A DNA stretch of 64,000 nucleotides from Gimesia chilikensis (GTDB taxonomy: Bacteria > Planctomycetota > Planctomycetia > Planctomycetales > Planctomycetaceae). Position numbers and translations under genes: made by a program. Below are positions 45,773 through 54,800 of this stretch, one piece after another; within the stretch, counting starts at the first letter, position 1, and each line of letters starts with the position of its first letter. Where the stretch lies: NCBI RefSeq assembly GCF_008329715.1, contig NZ_VTSR01000018.1, positions 183,828 through 247,827 of the forward strand, given 5' to 3'. The notes beneath the pieces were generated by a model. That model was not told the origin of the DNA. It saw nothing but the letters and a program-made list of their open reading frames with translations, and searched no databases.

Positions 45773-47536
45773 GTGCACCGTTTCGATGCCAATCTGAATT
45801 CATTATTTCAGGAAGCGGAAGAACAAGGTTTTCTAACATTTCAGCAGGTCCATACCTTCCTGCCTGATGAAGGTGGCGATCCGTCTCTGATCGAGTACAT
45901 CGTCGTCGGTCTGGAAGAGCGTGCCCTGGACCTGATTGATGATCCGAATGCAGATATTGATGAGGAAGAAGTATCTGCGATGGATACATCTGCAGAAACG
46001 GACCCGGAAGCTTCATCCAATTCAGACGATGATGACGATTCCAATTCGTCGATGGTGGAAGCTGAAACTTCACTCTCTTCACGCGATCCCATTCGCATGT
46101 ACCTCAGCCAGATGGGTAACATTCCACTGTTGAGTCGTTCGCGTGAAATTTTTCTGGCAAAGAAAATCGAGATTACGCGCAAGCGGTTCCGCCGCACTGT
46201 GCTCGAATCTGACTTTGCACTGAAGATTGCCATCGATACTCTGGAGAAAGTTTACGCGGGTGAACTGCCCTTCGAACGCACACTGCGAACTTCTGATACT
46301 GAGGATGCCACCAAAGATCAGATCATGGGCCGGATGCCTTTTAATATCGCCACTTTGCAGGCGTTAATGGAGAAAAATCGGGACGATTTTGAAAAACTCG
46401 AATCGGGTGAAGCCGGCAAGGTCGAACAGCGCGAGATTCGCAGACGCATGCGAGTCCGTCGTCAGAAAATGGCGACTCTCTGTGAAGAACTCTGTCTGCG
46501 AACTCAGCGTCTGCAGCCTGTCCTGAAACGTATTCACCAGATTGCCGGTCGGATGCGTGAAGTACAGGAACAGCTGGAAGACTTTCGGCAACTGCGTCAC
46601 AAGACAACGGACACACGCCTGCTGGAACGCGAACTGGCAGAACTGACAACCATGGTTGTTGAATCGGCCGATGACTTTCAGAGTCGTTCACGCGAAATCA
46701 AACGTCGCTTTGATGACTGGACGGAAGCGAAACAGCAGCTTTCCGGCGGTAACCTGCGACTGGTTGTTTCGATCGCCAAGAAATATCGTAACCGTGGTCT
46801 GAGCTTCCTCGACCTGATCCAGGAAGGAAACGCCGGCCTGATGCGGGGCGTGGAAAAATACGAGTACCGCCGTGGTTACAAGTTCTCAACTTACGCTACC
46901 TGGTGGATTCGTCAGGCAATTACCCGTGCCGTTGCTGACCATGCCCGGACGATTCGTATTCCCGTCCACATGTTCCAGAGCATCTCGACCCTCAAAGCCC
47001 GCAGCGAACAGATTCGCCAGGAAACCGGTCGCGAACCGACCATGGAAGAACTGGCTGATTCCGTCGGACTGGGTGTGGAAGAGACTGAGCGGATCATGAA
47101 GACCTGGAAGCATCCGATCAGCCTGGATACACCCGTCGGAGAGAGCGAAGACAGCAGCTTCGGCGATTTCCTGGAAGACGGACACGAATCTTCACCCGCC
47201 GATGCCGCGATGCGGGAAATGCTCAAAGACAAAATCGAGCACGTGCTCAAAAGTCTGACCTATCGCGAACGGGAAATCATTCGTCTGCGATATGGTCTGG
47301 GTGACGGTTACAGCTACACCCTCGAAGAAACCGGTCGTATCTTCAAGGTGACCCGCGAACGTATCCGTCAGATCGAATCCAAAGCCCTGCGGAAACTGCA
47401 GCACCAGACGCGAAGTGCTCACCTGCGTGGGTTCGTGGATGCCATCTTCCCCAATAAGGAAGATGAGGAAAATCAGACAGAAGAGGGTGTTCAGTCAGAA
47501 CAGGAATCCTCCAGCATGGTCGGAGCACTGGAATAA
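45773..47536 (+). CDS. rpoD: RNA polymerase primary sigma factor (sigma-70)
   Basis: 587 residues from GTG at 45773, with AAAGGGAG upstream. Region 1.2 [18 protein letters not shown] is at about 105-122; region 2 [18 protein letters not shown] starts near 323 and continues through [20 protein letters not shown] and [10 protein letters not shown] (core binding and -10 recognition); region 3 includes [10 protein letters not shown]; region 4 has [15 protein letters not shown] and [16 protein letters not shown] (about 493-545, -35 recognition). Residues 60-100 form an acidic linker (region 1.1-like). A helical nonconserved insert separates 1.2 and 2. Full-length region 1.2 and 4 mark it as the primary factor. 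Confidence 0.95.
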   Translation: MHRFDANLNSLFQEAEEQGFLTFQQVHTFLPDEGGDPSLIEYIVVGLEERALDLIDDPNADIDEEEVSAMDTSAETDPEASSNSDDDDDSNSSMVEAETSLSSRDPIRMYLSQMGNIPLLSRSREIFLAKKIEITRKRFRRTVLESDFALKIAIDTLEKVYAGELPFERTLRTSDTEDATKDQIMGRMPFNIATLQALMEKNRDDFEKLESGEAGKVEQREIRRRMRVRRQKMATLCEELCLRTQRLQPVLKRIHQIAGRMREVQEQLEDFRQLRHKTTDTRLLERELAELTTMVVESADDFQSRSREIKRRFDDWTEAKQQLSGGNLRLVVSIAKKYRNRGLSFLDLIQEGNAGLMRGVEKYEYRRGYKFSTYATWWIRQAITRAVADHARTIRIPVHMFQSISTLKARSEQIRQETGREPTMEELADSVGLGVEETERIMKTWKHPISLDTPVGESEDSSFGDFLEDGHESSPADAAMREMLKDKIEHVLKSLTYREREIIRLRYGLGDGYSYTLEETGRIFKVTRERIRQIESKALRKLQHQTRSAHLRGFVDAIFPNKEDEENQTEEGVQSEQESSSMVGALE

Positions 47537-47572
47537 ACCAGCTCTGATCTGAAATTGATACTCCTTAGATTC

Positions 47573-47620
47573 AAGGCGGTTTGTTGTTTTCACGAACAAC
47601 AGGCCGCCTTTGGCTTTTCT
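47573..47620 (+). terminator. Intrinsic terminator of rpoD
   Basis: A long stem: AAGGCGG (47573-47579) with CCGCCTT (47604-47610), extended by TGTTGTT / AACAACA around a short loop, then a T-containing tail (TGGCTTTTC). It starts 36 bases after the stop. Confidence 0.75.
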
Positions 47621-47738
47621 ATTGGCGGCAATTCGAATAGTTTATACGCTGTATTAAGACGCGATTAACAGTAGCAGATTGAATATCCCCGTCACTTCAA
47701 TCTATCTGGATTTTTAAAAATTTACGGAGTATCACAGC

Positions 47739-48554
47739 ATGGGGCTTTTTGAAGGTAAAAAAGGTCTTGTATTTGGCATTGCGAATGACCATTCCATCGC
47801 CTGGGCGATTACAGAGAAGCTGTATGATGAGGGAGCCGAGATGGCTTTCACACACCTTCCCGATAAAGACCCCGAGCGTCCCCGCATGGAGCGTCGGCTG
47901 AGGAAGCTGGTAGAGCCACGTGGGGCAGAGATCATGCTTCCCTGCGATGTGACCAAAGAAGAAGACCTGGACAAGGTGTTCGACAAGATTAAGGCTGAGT
48001 ACGGACAAATTGATTTTCTGCTGCACTCAATCGCCTATGCTCCCATGGACGACCTCAAGGGACCGGTTTACAACGTCAGCCGGGATGGATTCAAGCTCTC
48101 GATGGAAATCAGCGTTTACAGCCTGATCACCATCGCCCGTCGTGCCCGTGAAATTCTCAAGCCGGGCGGCAGCATGCTCACGTTGAGCTACCTCGGCGGT
48201 GAGAAAGTGATTCCCGGTTACAACGTCATGGGAATCTGCAAGTCCGCACTGGAAAACACCGTAATGTATCTGGCCAACGAACTCGGCCCTGAAGGCATTC
48301 GCGTAAACAGCCTGAGTGCTGGCCCGCTGAAAACACTCAGCTCTTCAGCCGTGGGTGAGTTTGACGTGATGATGAAGCTCTATTCCACCATGTCACCCTT
48401 GCGGAAGAACATTACTCCGGATGACGTCGGCAAAGCAGGCATGTACCTGTTGAGCGACCTCTCGAGTGGTGTTTCCGGTGAGAATCACCATGTCGATTCG
48501 GGTTACCACATCATGGGGGCTCCGCCAATCGAATTACAGCAGATGGAAGGCTAA
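47739..48554 (+). CDS. fabI: Enoyl-[acyl-carrier-protein] reductase
   Basis: 271 residues, FabI length. NAD(P)H-dependent reduction of the enoyl-ACP double bond, the last step of each fatty-acid elongation cycle. N-terminal [12 protein letters not shown] is the glycine-rich cofactor site; the catalytic pair is Tyr161 and Lys168 (GYNVMGICK), with Tyr151 (SYLGGEK) as the second conserved tyrosine. [14 protein letters not shown] is the flexible substrate loop. Triclosan-class inhibitors target this family. No other fab gene is adjacent, consistent with dispersed fatty-acid genes. Confidence 0.95.
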   Translation: MGLFEGKKGLVFGIANDHSIAWAITEKLYDEGAEMAFTHLPDKDPERPRMERRLRKLVEPRGAEIMLPCDVTKEEDLDKVFDKIKAEYGQIDFLLHSIAYAPMDDLKGPVYNVSRDGFKLSMEISVYSLITIARRAREILKPGGSMLTLSYLGGEKVIPGYNVMGICKSALENTVMYLANELGPEGIRVNSLSAGPLKTLSSSAVGEFDVMMKLYSTMSPLRKNITPDDVGKAGMYLLSDLSSGVSGENHHVDSGYHIMGAPPIELQQMEG

Positions 48555-48592
48555 GCCTGCTCCCTGCTGGCAATCAGCATAATCCTGTTGAA

Positions 48593-48631
48593 CCACCTGT
48601 TGCACAGAATCGTTGCAACAGGTGGTTTTTT
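48593..48631 (+). terminator. Intrinsic terminator of fabI
   Basis: A perfect 12-bp stem (48593-48604 with 48614-48625), a 9-base loop and six T at 48626-48631. It begins 38 bases after the fabI stop. Confidence 0.9.
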
Positions 48632-48982
48632 CATGCGCGGTATGCTTCGGAGGCGAGGAGTCATTACTTGAGTCGTTTTTATTTCTTCACAGAAGATTTC
48701 CCCGTTTTTGATTCTGATTTCCCTACAGGGGGTGTGTGCTGAACAACTGCCTTTTTGGGCGCGATTCCTCTATCGGGAAAAAATCTGCCGGATTGCCCGG
48801 TTTTCGTGATCCGTGGACTGATTTTTACGTTCTTTAGTCTGCCAAATCTGATTTATGGTTCATACTGAAAGAACCATACTCGTTGGATTCTCTTTCCAGC
48901 GAGGTACGGGAGGATTTCGCACTTCCCTGCTGTCCGGGAGGTGTGAGCTGATTTTTATTTCCTTTAAAGCTGAAAGCCCGCC
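48632..48982. other. Intergenic region before the yqiJ-flotillin-ATPase module
   Basis: 351 bp after the fabI terminator. It holds an 8-bp inverted repeat at 48854-48878 and must contain the module's promoter, though I see no clear -35/-10 pair. No ORF or RNA gene is supported. Confidence 0.35.
48854..48878. promoter_or_regulatory. Inverted repeat upstream of yqiJ-like gene
   Basis: TATGGTTC (48854-48861) and GAACCATA (48871-48878) are perfect complements around a 9-base spacer. It could be an operator for the downstream module or a hairpin in its leader. There is no T-run, so it is not a terminator. Confidence 0.35.
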
Positions 48983-49603
48983 GTGACTGAATTACTGCAC
49001 GCAGCTCTGAACTGGCCCACCCTGCCGGCAACGGTACTGGTCGCCATCTGCGTGCTGTACTGGCTGTGTGTGATTATCGGGGTGTTGGACTTCGATCTGC
49101 TGGATTTTGATCTGGACTTTGAAGTCGGGGGAAATGGCCCGTCCATTCTGGATTTTGGTTTCATCGGTTTGAAGTTCCTGAATCTCGGTGAAGTGCCCGT
49201 CATGGTCTGGATGAGTATTTTCTCGCTCAGTATGTGGATGCTCTCCATCAACTTCGATTCCAAGGTCGAGATTCAATCTGCGATGGACTATCTCCCGCTG
49301 TTCCTGAGAAATCTGGGGATCAGCCTGGTCGTGACCAAGTTGATCACGCAGCCATTCAAGGGCTATTTTCAGTTTACTCCTCCCAATCAAATCGAAACAT
49401 TGTTAGGCAAATCATGTTATGTGACCAGCAGTTCGGTCACTGAGAAGTTCGGCCAGGCCGAACTGGAGACGGAAGGAGCCCCTCTCAAGCTGCATATTCG
49501 TTCGGAAGACGAAACAATCCAGAAGGGAGATCTGGTACGTCTGACGGATTATAACCAGGAAACACAGGCCTTTTACGTCGTTAAAATTAACCAGGAGTCC
49601 TAA
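48983..49603 (+). CDS. YqiJ-like membrane protein with C-terminal OB-type domain (DUF1449)
   Basis: 206 residues from GTG at 48983. The first ~145 residues carry three or four membrane segments (LPATVLVAICVLYWLCVIIGV; EVPVMVWMSIFSLSMWML; LFLRNLGISLVVTKL) with an acidic loop between (LLDFDLDFEVGG). The last ~60 residues are a small beta-barrel-like domain (GKSCYVTSSSVTEKFGQAELE; KGDLVRLTDYNQETQAFYV), the NfeD/YqiJ OB-fold. In E. coli yqiJ pairs with the flotillin gene yqiK. Here the flotillin gene follows within 5 bases, supporting that pairing. Probably acts with flotillin in the membrane. Confidence 0.85.
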   Translation: MTELLHAALNWPTLPATVLVAICVLYWLCVIIGVLDFDLLDFDLDFEVGGNGPSILDFGFIGLKFLNLGEVPVMVWMSIFSLSMWMLSINFDSKVEIQSAMDYLPLFLRNLGISLVVTKLITQPFKGYFQFTPPNQIETLLGKSCYVTSSSVTEKFGQAELETEGAPLKLHIRSEDETIQKGDLVRLTDYNQETQAFYVVKINQES

Positions 49604-49607
49604 GATC

Positions 49608-51707
49608 ATGTCCATATCGGTACTTCAGTTACCCACAGCTCAACTGCTGGGGGTCGATTTATTCAGTGGGTCCATTGTCACCGCAATTGTCGTGATCGGG
49701 ATCGTGCTGGCTGGTTTTGCGATGGCACTTTCCCGCTTCTATCGCAAGGTTGGACCGGAAGAGGCTCTGGTGCGAACCGGGGTCGGTAACCTCAAGGTCG
49801 CCAACGGGGAAGGGATCTTTGTAATTCCGATCCTGCACCGTGCCGACCAGATGGACCTCTCGGTCAAACGGATCGAAATTTTCCGTAAAGGGGAAGCAGG
49901 TCTGATCTGTCGGGATAATATCCGGGCGGATATCGAAGTGGCTTTCTTCGTGAGAGTCAACAATACTTCGAATGACATTCGCAACGTGGCGCAATCTCTG
50001 GGTTGTAAACGCGCTTCCAGCCGGGAAGCCCTGATCGAACTGTTTGATGCCAAGTTCTCGGAAGCTTTGAAGACGGTCGGTAAGCATTTTGACTTTGTGG
50101 AACTCTACAACGAGCGGGACAAGTTCAAGGAAGAGATTCTCAAGATCATCGGTACCGATTTGAACGGGTATATTCTGGATGACTGTGCAATCGACTTCCT
50201 GGAACAGACTCCGCTTGAGAAGTTGAGCCCGACCAACATTCTGGATGCGGAAGGGATCAAGAAGATCACCGACCTCACCTCTCGCGAGCACGTACTGGCC
50301 AACAATATTACGCGGGAAAAAGAAAAGACAATCAAGAAGCAGGACGTGGAAGCCCAGGAAACGATTCTGGAACTGGAACGTCAGCGGGTCGAAGCGGTTG
50401 AGAAACAGAAGCGGGAAATCGCATCGTTGACGGCTCGTGAAGAAGCCGAAGCTCGTCAGGTAGAACATCAAGAGCGTCTGAAAGCGGAATCCGCGCGGAT
50501 TCGCACCGACGAAGAACTGTCGATCGCCGAAGAAAACAAACTCCGCCAGATCATTGTAGCTCAGAAGAACAAAGAACGGACCGACGCGGTCGAGACCGAA
50601 CGGGTTGAAAAAGACCGCTTGCTCGAAGTCACGGAACGTGAACGGGTTGTCGGCATCGCTGATATCGAGAAAGATAAAGCGATCGAAGTTGAAAAACGGA
50701 ACATTCAGGAAGTGATCCGCGAGCGGGTGATTGTCGAACGGGCCGTGGTCGAAGAAGAAGAACGCATCAAGGATACGCACGAATTCGCGACTGCCGACCG
50801 TTTGAAACAGGTCACCGTGACCAAAGCAGAAATGGAAGCCCAGGAAAACCTGGTCAAGGAAGTCAAAGCGGCCGAAGCACAGAAGTCATCTGCCGAATTG
50901 CTGGCCGAAAAAATGGTCATCGAAGCCGAAGCCGAAAAGACGGCAACCGAAAAGAAATCGGATGCGATCAAAGTCATGGCGGAAGCCAAAACGGCCGACG
51001 GTGCCGCAGAAGGTCTGGCCGATGCCCAGGTCATGATTGCCAAGGCAACCGCCACCGAGAAGACCGGTCAGGCCGAAGCCAACGTGATGATGGCCAAAGC
51101 CGAAGCGACCGAGAAGACCGGTACCGCGGAAGCCAACGTGATGAAGCTGAAGTTCAGCTCGGAAGCCAATGGTATCGAAGAGAAAGCCAATGCGATGAAG
51201 CTCTTTGACGAAGTGGGCCGCGATCACGAAGAATTCAAGATCAAAATCAACAAGGAAAAAGATATCGAACTGGCGGCGATTACGGCTCAGCAGGAAATCG
51301 CCGAAGCCCAGGCCGGTATTGTCGGCGAGGCTCTCAAGTCGGCCCGGATCGACATCGTGGGTGGCGAAACCACCTTCTTCGATAAGATTGTGGACTCGAT
51401 CAAGAGTGGTAAATCCATCGATCGTTTCGTGCACAACAGTGAAACCCTGACGGATATCAAGAATACGTTCTTCAACGGAAATCCGGACTACTTTGAAGAC
51501 CAGCTCCAGACCTTTATCTCCCGGTTTGGCATGTCCTTCGAAGATGCCAAGAACCTGTCGATTGCCGCTTTGATCTCACAGCTGCTCGTTCAGGCCGAGA
51601 GCAATGAAGACCGTTCGACACTGAACCGCCTGCTGGCGACCGTCAAAAATCTCGGAATCTCCGACCAGAAGGTTTCCTCCTTTATGAAAGCCAAGGTGGA
51701 ATCGTAA
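49608..51707 (+). CDS. Flotillin/YqiK-like SPFH-domain protein
   Basis: 699 residues. One N-terminal membrane helix (about 20-45: IVTAIVVIGIVLAGFAMALS) is followed by the SPFH/Band-7 domain (VGPEEALVRTGVG; IRADIEVAFFVRVNNTSNDI; FEELL-like KFKEEILKIIG) to about 220. A long charged coiled coil (about 220-600) with many E/K/R repeats follows, including a tandem repeat at 51051-51146, and a C-terminal flotillin-like tail. Oligomers of such proteins make membrane scaffolds. It sits 5 bases after the YqiJ-like gene and about 130 bases before the giant ATPase, in the same direction. Confidence 0.92.
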   Translation: MSISVLQLPTAQLLGVDLFSGSIVTAIVVIGIVLAGFAMALSRFYRKVGPEEALVRTGVGNLKVANGEGIFVIPILHRADQMDLSVKRIEIFRKGEAGLICRDNIRADIEVAFFVRVNNTSNDIRNVAQSLGCKRASSREALIELFDAKFSEALKTVGKHFDFVELYNERDKFKEEILKIIGTDLNGYILDDCAIDFLEQTPLEKLSPTNILDAEGIKKITDLTSREHVLANNITREKEKTIKKQDVEAQETILELERQRVEAVEKQKREIASLTAREEAEARQVEHQERLKAESARIRTDEELSIAEENKLRQIIVAQKNKERTDAVETERVEKDRLLEVTERERVVGIADIEKDKAIEVEKRNIQEVIRERVIVERAVVEEEERIKDTHEFATADRLKQVTVTKAEMEAQENLVKEVKAAEAQKSSAELLAEKMVIEAEAEKTATEKKSDAIKVMAEAKTADGAAEGLADAQVMIAKATATEKTGQAEANVMMAKAEATEKTGTAEANVMKLKFSSEANGIEEKANAMKLFDEVGRDHEEFKIKINKEKDIELAAITAQQEIAEAQAGIVGEALKSARIDIVGGETTFFDKIVDSIKSGKSIDRFVHNSETLTDIKNTFFNGNPDYFEDQLQTFISRFGMSFEDAKNLSIAALISQLLVQAESNEDRSTLNRLLATVKNLGISDQKVSSFMKAKVES
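51051..51146 (+). repeat. Tandem 54-base repeat inside the flotillin gene
   Basis: Two units of 18 residues begin ATEKTG(Q/T)AEANVM: unit 1 at 51051-51104, unit 2 from 51105. The upstream segment ADAQVMIAKAT looks like a degenerate third unit. The repeat lies in the coiled-coil region and probably reflects in-frame duplication. Confidence 0.75.
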
Positions 51708-51708
51708 A

Positions 51709-51732
51709 ATAGAGCTGTAAGTCACGCTCTAT
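51709..51732 (+). other. Small inverted repeat between flotillin and ATPase genes
   Basis: ATAGAGC (51709-51715) and GCTCTAT (51726-51732) can form a 7-bp hairpin two bases after the flotillin stop. No T-run follows, so it is not an intrinsic terminator. It might mark mRNA processing or a weak attenuator between the two genes. Confidence 0.3.
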
Positions 51733-51835
51733 CTGGACGGATAAGAGGTCTGGTCTGCTCTCTTGTGCCTGGTAAAGCCGGCCGTGAGAGCAGGCATGAG
51801 CCTCAGACGAATGCTTCACTCAATCAACCGAAACA

Positions 51836-54800
51836 GTGAGCCACGGGATTCACGAACAAATGGCGGATTCAGAAAATCATACATCCGAGACTGCAGCCGA
51901 CAATGCGGATGCCATTGCGCTGGAGAGCAGTACGTATGAAATCATTCAGAACCGTCTGCAGAGTCGTGGTAAGGAACTGCAGTCCCGCCTGTCGCAACTG
52001 AATGAACGTCGCAAGGAAGTCTTTGGTTCGATTGAGACCCGGTTACTGGGCAGCGATCGGATTACGACCGAGCACAACTGTGTACCCCGCGATATGCTGG
52101 CAGTCGGGAACCGGTTTCTGTTTGGTTATAACGTGCGTTTCGGGCTGAAAACGGAAATCCAGCTGAGTGATGTGTTTTCGGTCTACGAATTCAAAGACGG
52201 AACTTATCACAACCTCCCCCTGGATCTGATTCAGGACCCGGCGTTCGAAAAAGATTTCAAGGACATCTACCGCTACTATAAGAATGCGACCTTTGCCAAG
52301 TTTTTCGTCAAAGGCCCGTATTTATATATGCTGTTCAAAGTGGGGCAGGGGGCCCGCGATTTTAAAACATTTAAATGGGCCTTCCAGGAAGATCAGCTGG
52401 TCTATGTGGATAACCGCAGCGATCACGAAGTGCAGTATCCACCCCAGCAGGAATTCGAGTGGGTGCGGACGCATCGTGATCTGCATTATTCGGGTGCGCA
52501 TCCTCACATCTCGATCGATGACCGTCTGTTTGTTGAGACGATTGGCGGCGACCTGACCATCAAGATCGAGAACAACACCGATACCGGTGAGGGCATCTAT
52601 GCGGAACCCGTGGATGACCCGGATCAGACGCTCGATGATGCCGAGATCTTCTATGCATTGATCGGCTCACTGATTCTGCTCAAGATTCGTCCTTACAAAG
52701 AATCGAAATTCCGTTACTTCATCTACAATGAAAAGCTGCAGCAGGCCCGGCGGCTGGATTCGATCAAGGATGCCTGTATTCTGCTGCCCGATGATCATGG
52801 CCTCGTGTTTTCCAACGGCTATTATCTCCAGAACGGGGATTCGAAGACGTTTGAAACCGACCTGCAGGACATGCTCTACCAGGAACGAATCGCGGCACCG
52901 AACGGGGAAGACTTCCTCTACGTCTTCTATCAGCCCGAGCAGGGTGTGCATGTGCTTCTGCAGTACAATGTGATCGAACAGAAACTTGATACCCCAATGA
53001 TCTGTCATGGGTTTGCGCTGTTCGAAGGGGGCGAGCTGATCTGTTTCTCGGGGCAGGGAGAACCACAGAAACATCACACGATTCAGCTCTGGAAAACGCC
53101 TTACGTCAGCGAATCGTTTGAGGTTCCCCACAAGACCGATTCCTATCTCAATAAAATCGGTAATAAGGACATTGTCCGCGGGATGGCAGAGTGCCATGAA
53201 CTCCTGGGACTGATTTACCGCAGAGACGCTTACGAAAATCTGTATGTCGATCTGGTGAAACAGTCAACGGATGTGCTGGATTCCTATTTCTGGATCAATC
53301 ATCAGGATACGTATGCCCTGGGTGAAGTGGTCCTGGAGATCAAGAAAGCGGCGGAAGCTGCGGTCACCGAGTATGAAAAGGTTCTGCAGCTCAGGCAGAA
53401 TACCAGGAAGAAGACCGCTGAAGTCGAAACGCAGACCCGCGAAACCCTGGTTGCCATCGATCATCGCCGGTTCGATCAGATCGATGATTTCGTACAGAGC
53501 CTCGCCAGCCTGCGGAGTCTGCGGGGGGATGTCATCTCCCTGCGAGATTTGCGGTATGTGGATGTGACACTGGTCGAACAGCTGGAAGCCAAAGTCAGCG
53601 AACGGACCGAAAAACTGGCCGGACGCTGTGTCGAGTTCCTGCTGCGGAAAGATGCCCTCAAACCGTACGCAGACCGGATCTCTGCGGCCTCCGAGAAGAT
53701 CAAAACAGTCGAGAAAGTCGCCGACGCACGGAAGGTGGAAGAGGAGATCGAAGTCAGTTCTGGTGAACTGGAGATGCTGATCGATATTGTCAGCAATCTG
53801 AAAGTGGAAGATACCACGCAGCGGACGGCGATTATCGACAATATCTCCGCCAATTTCTCCCGCATCAATCAGAGCCGGGCGGCGCTGAAGAATCGCATCA
53901 AGGATCTGATGTCGGTCGAAGGTGTCGCGGAGTTCAATGCCCAGATCAAGCTGCTGAACCAGGGAGTCGTGAACTACCTGGATGTCAGTGATTCCCCCGA
54001 GAAGTGTGATGACTTCCTGACGAAACTGATGATTCAGGTCGAAGAGCTGGAAGGCCGGTTCGCTGAATTCGATGAGTTCGTCGAGCAGTTGACGGAGAAG
54101 CGGGAAGAGATCTACGCGGCGTTTGAATCGCGCAAACTGGCGATTGTGGAAAGCCGAAATAAACGGGCCAATTCGCTGGCGAAATCGGCCGAACGGATTC
54201 TGACCGGCATTCGCAGTCGGGCCGAGCAGCTCGAATCGATCAACGAGATCAACGGTTACTTTGCCTCGGATCTGATGATCGACAAAGTGCGGGATATCGT
54301 ACGGCAACTGGGTGAGCTGGAAGACACCGTCAAGGTGGACGATATCCAGAGCCGATTGAAGAGTATTCGCGAAGACGCGGTCCGGCAGTTGAAAGACAAG
54401 CAGGAACTGTTCGTTGATGGCGAAAATATCATCCGGCTGGGAAATCGTAATTTTACCGTCAATCGTCAGGCTCTGGATCTGACCACGGTCATGCGGGACG
54501 ATGTGCTGCAACTGCATCTGACGGGAACCAATTTCTTTTCTGAAATTGAAGACGAACGGCTGCTGGCGACCCGCGATGTCTGGAACCAGGAACTGGTCTC
54601 CGAAAACCGGGACGTCTATCGCGTTGAATACCTGGCCTATACGCTGTTGAATTCGCTGGATTCCGATCCGGAAACATCGCTGGAATCGGTGCTGAAACTG
54701 ACCGATGAAGAACTGCTGGCATTCATTCAGAAGTTTATGGGCCCTCGCTACAGCGAAGGCTATGTAAAGGGAGTGCACGATCAGGATGCACTGCTGCTCG

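Noticed and set aside
49659..50780. 373-residue open frame on the minus strand, Phe- and Asp-rich
   Set aside because: Antisense to the flotillin coiled-coil; the odd composition is the reverse complement of Lys/Glu codons.
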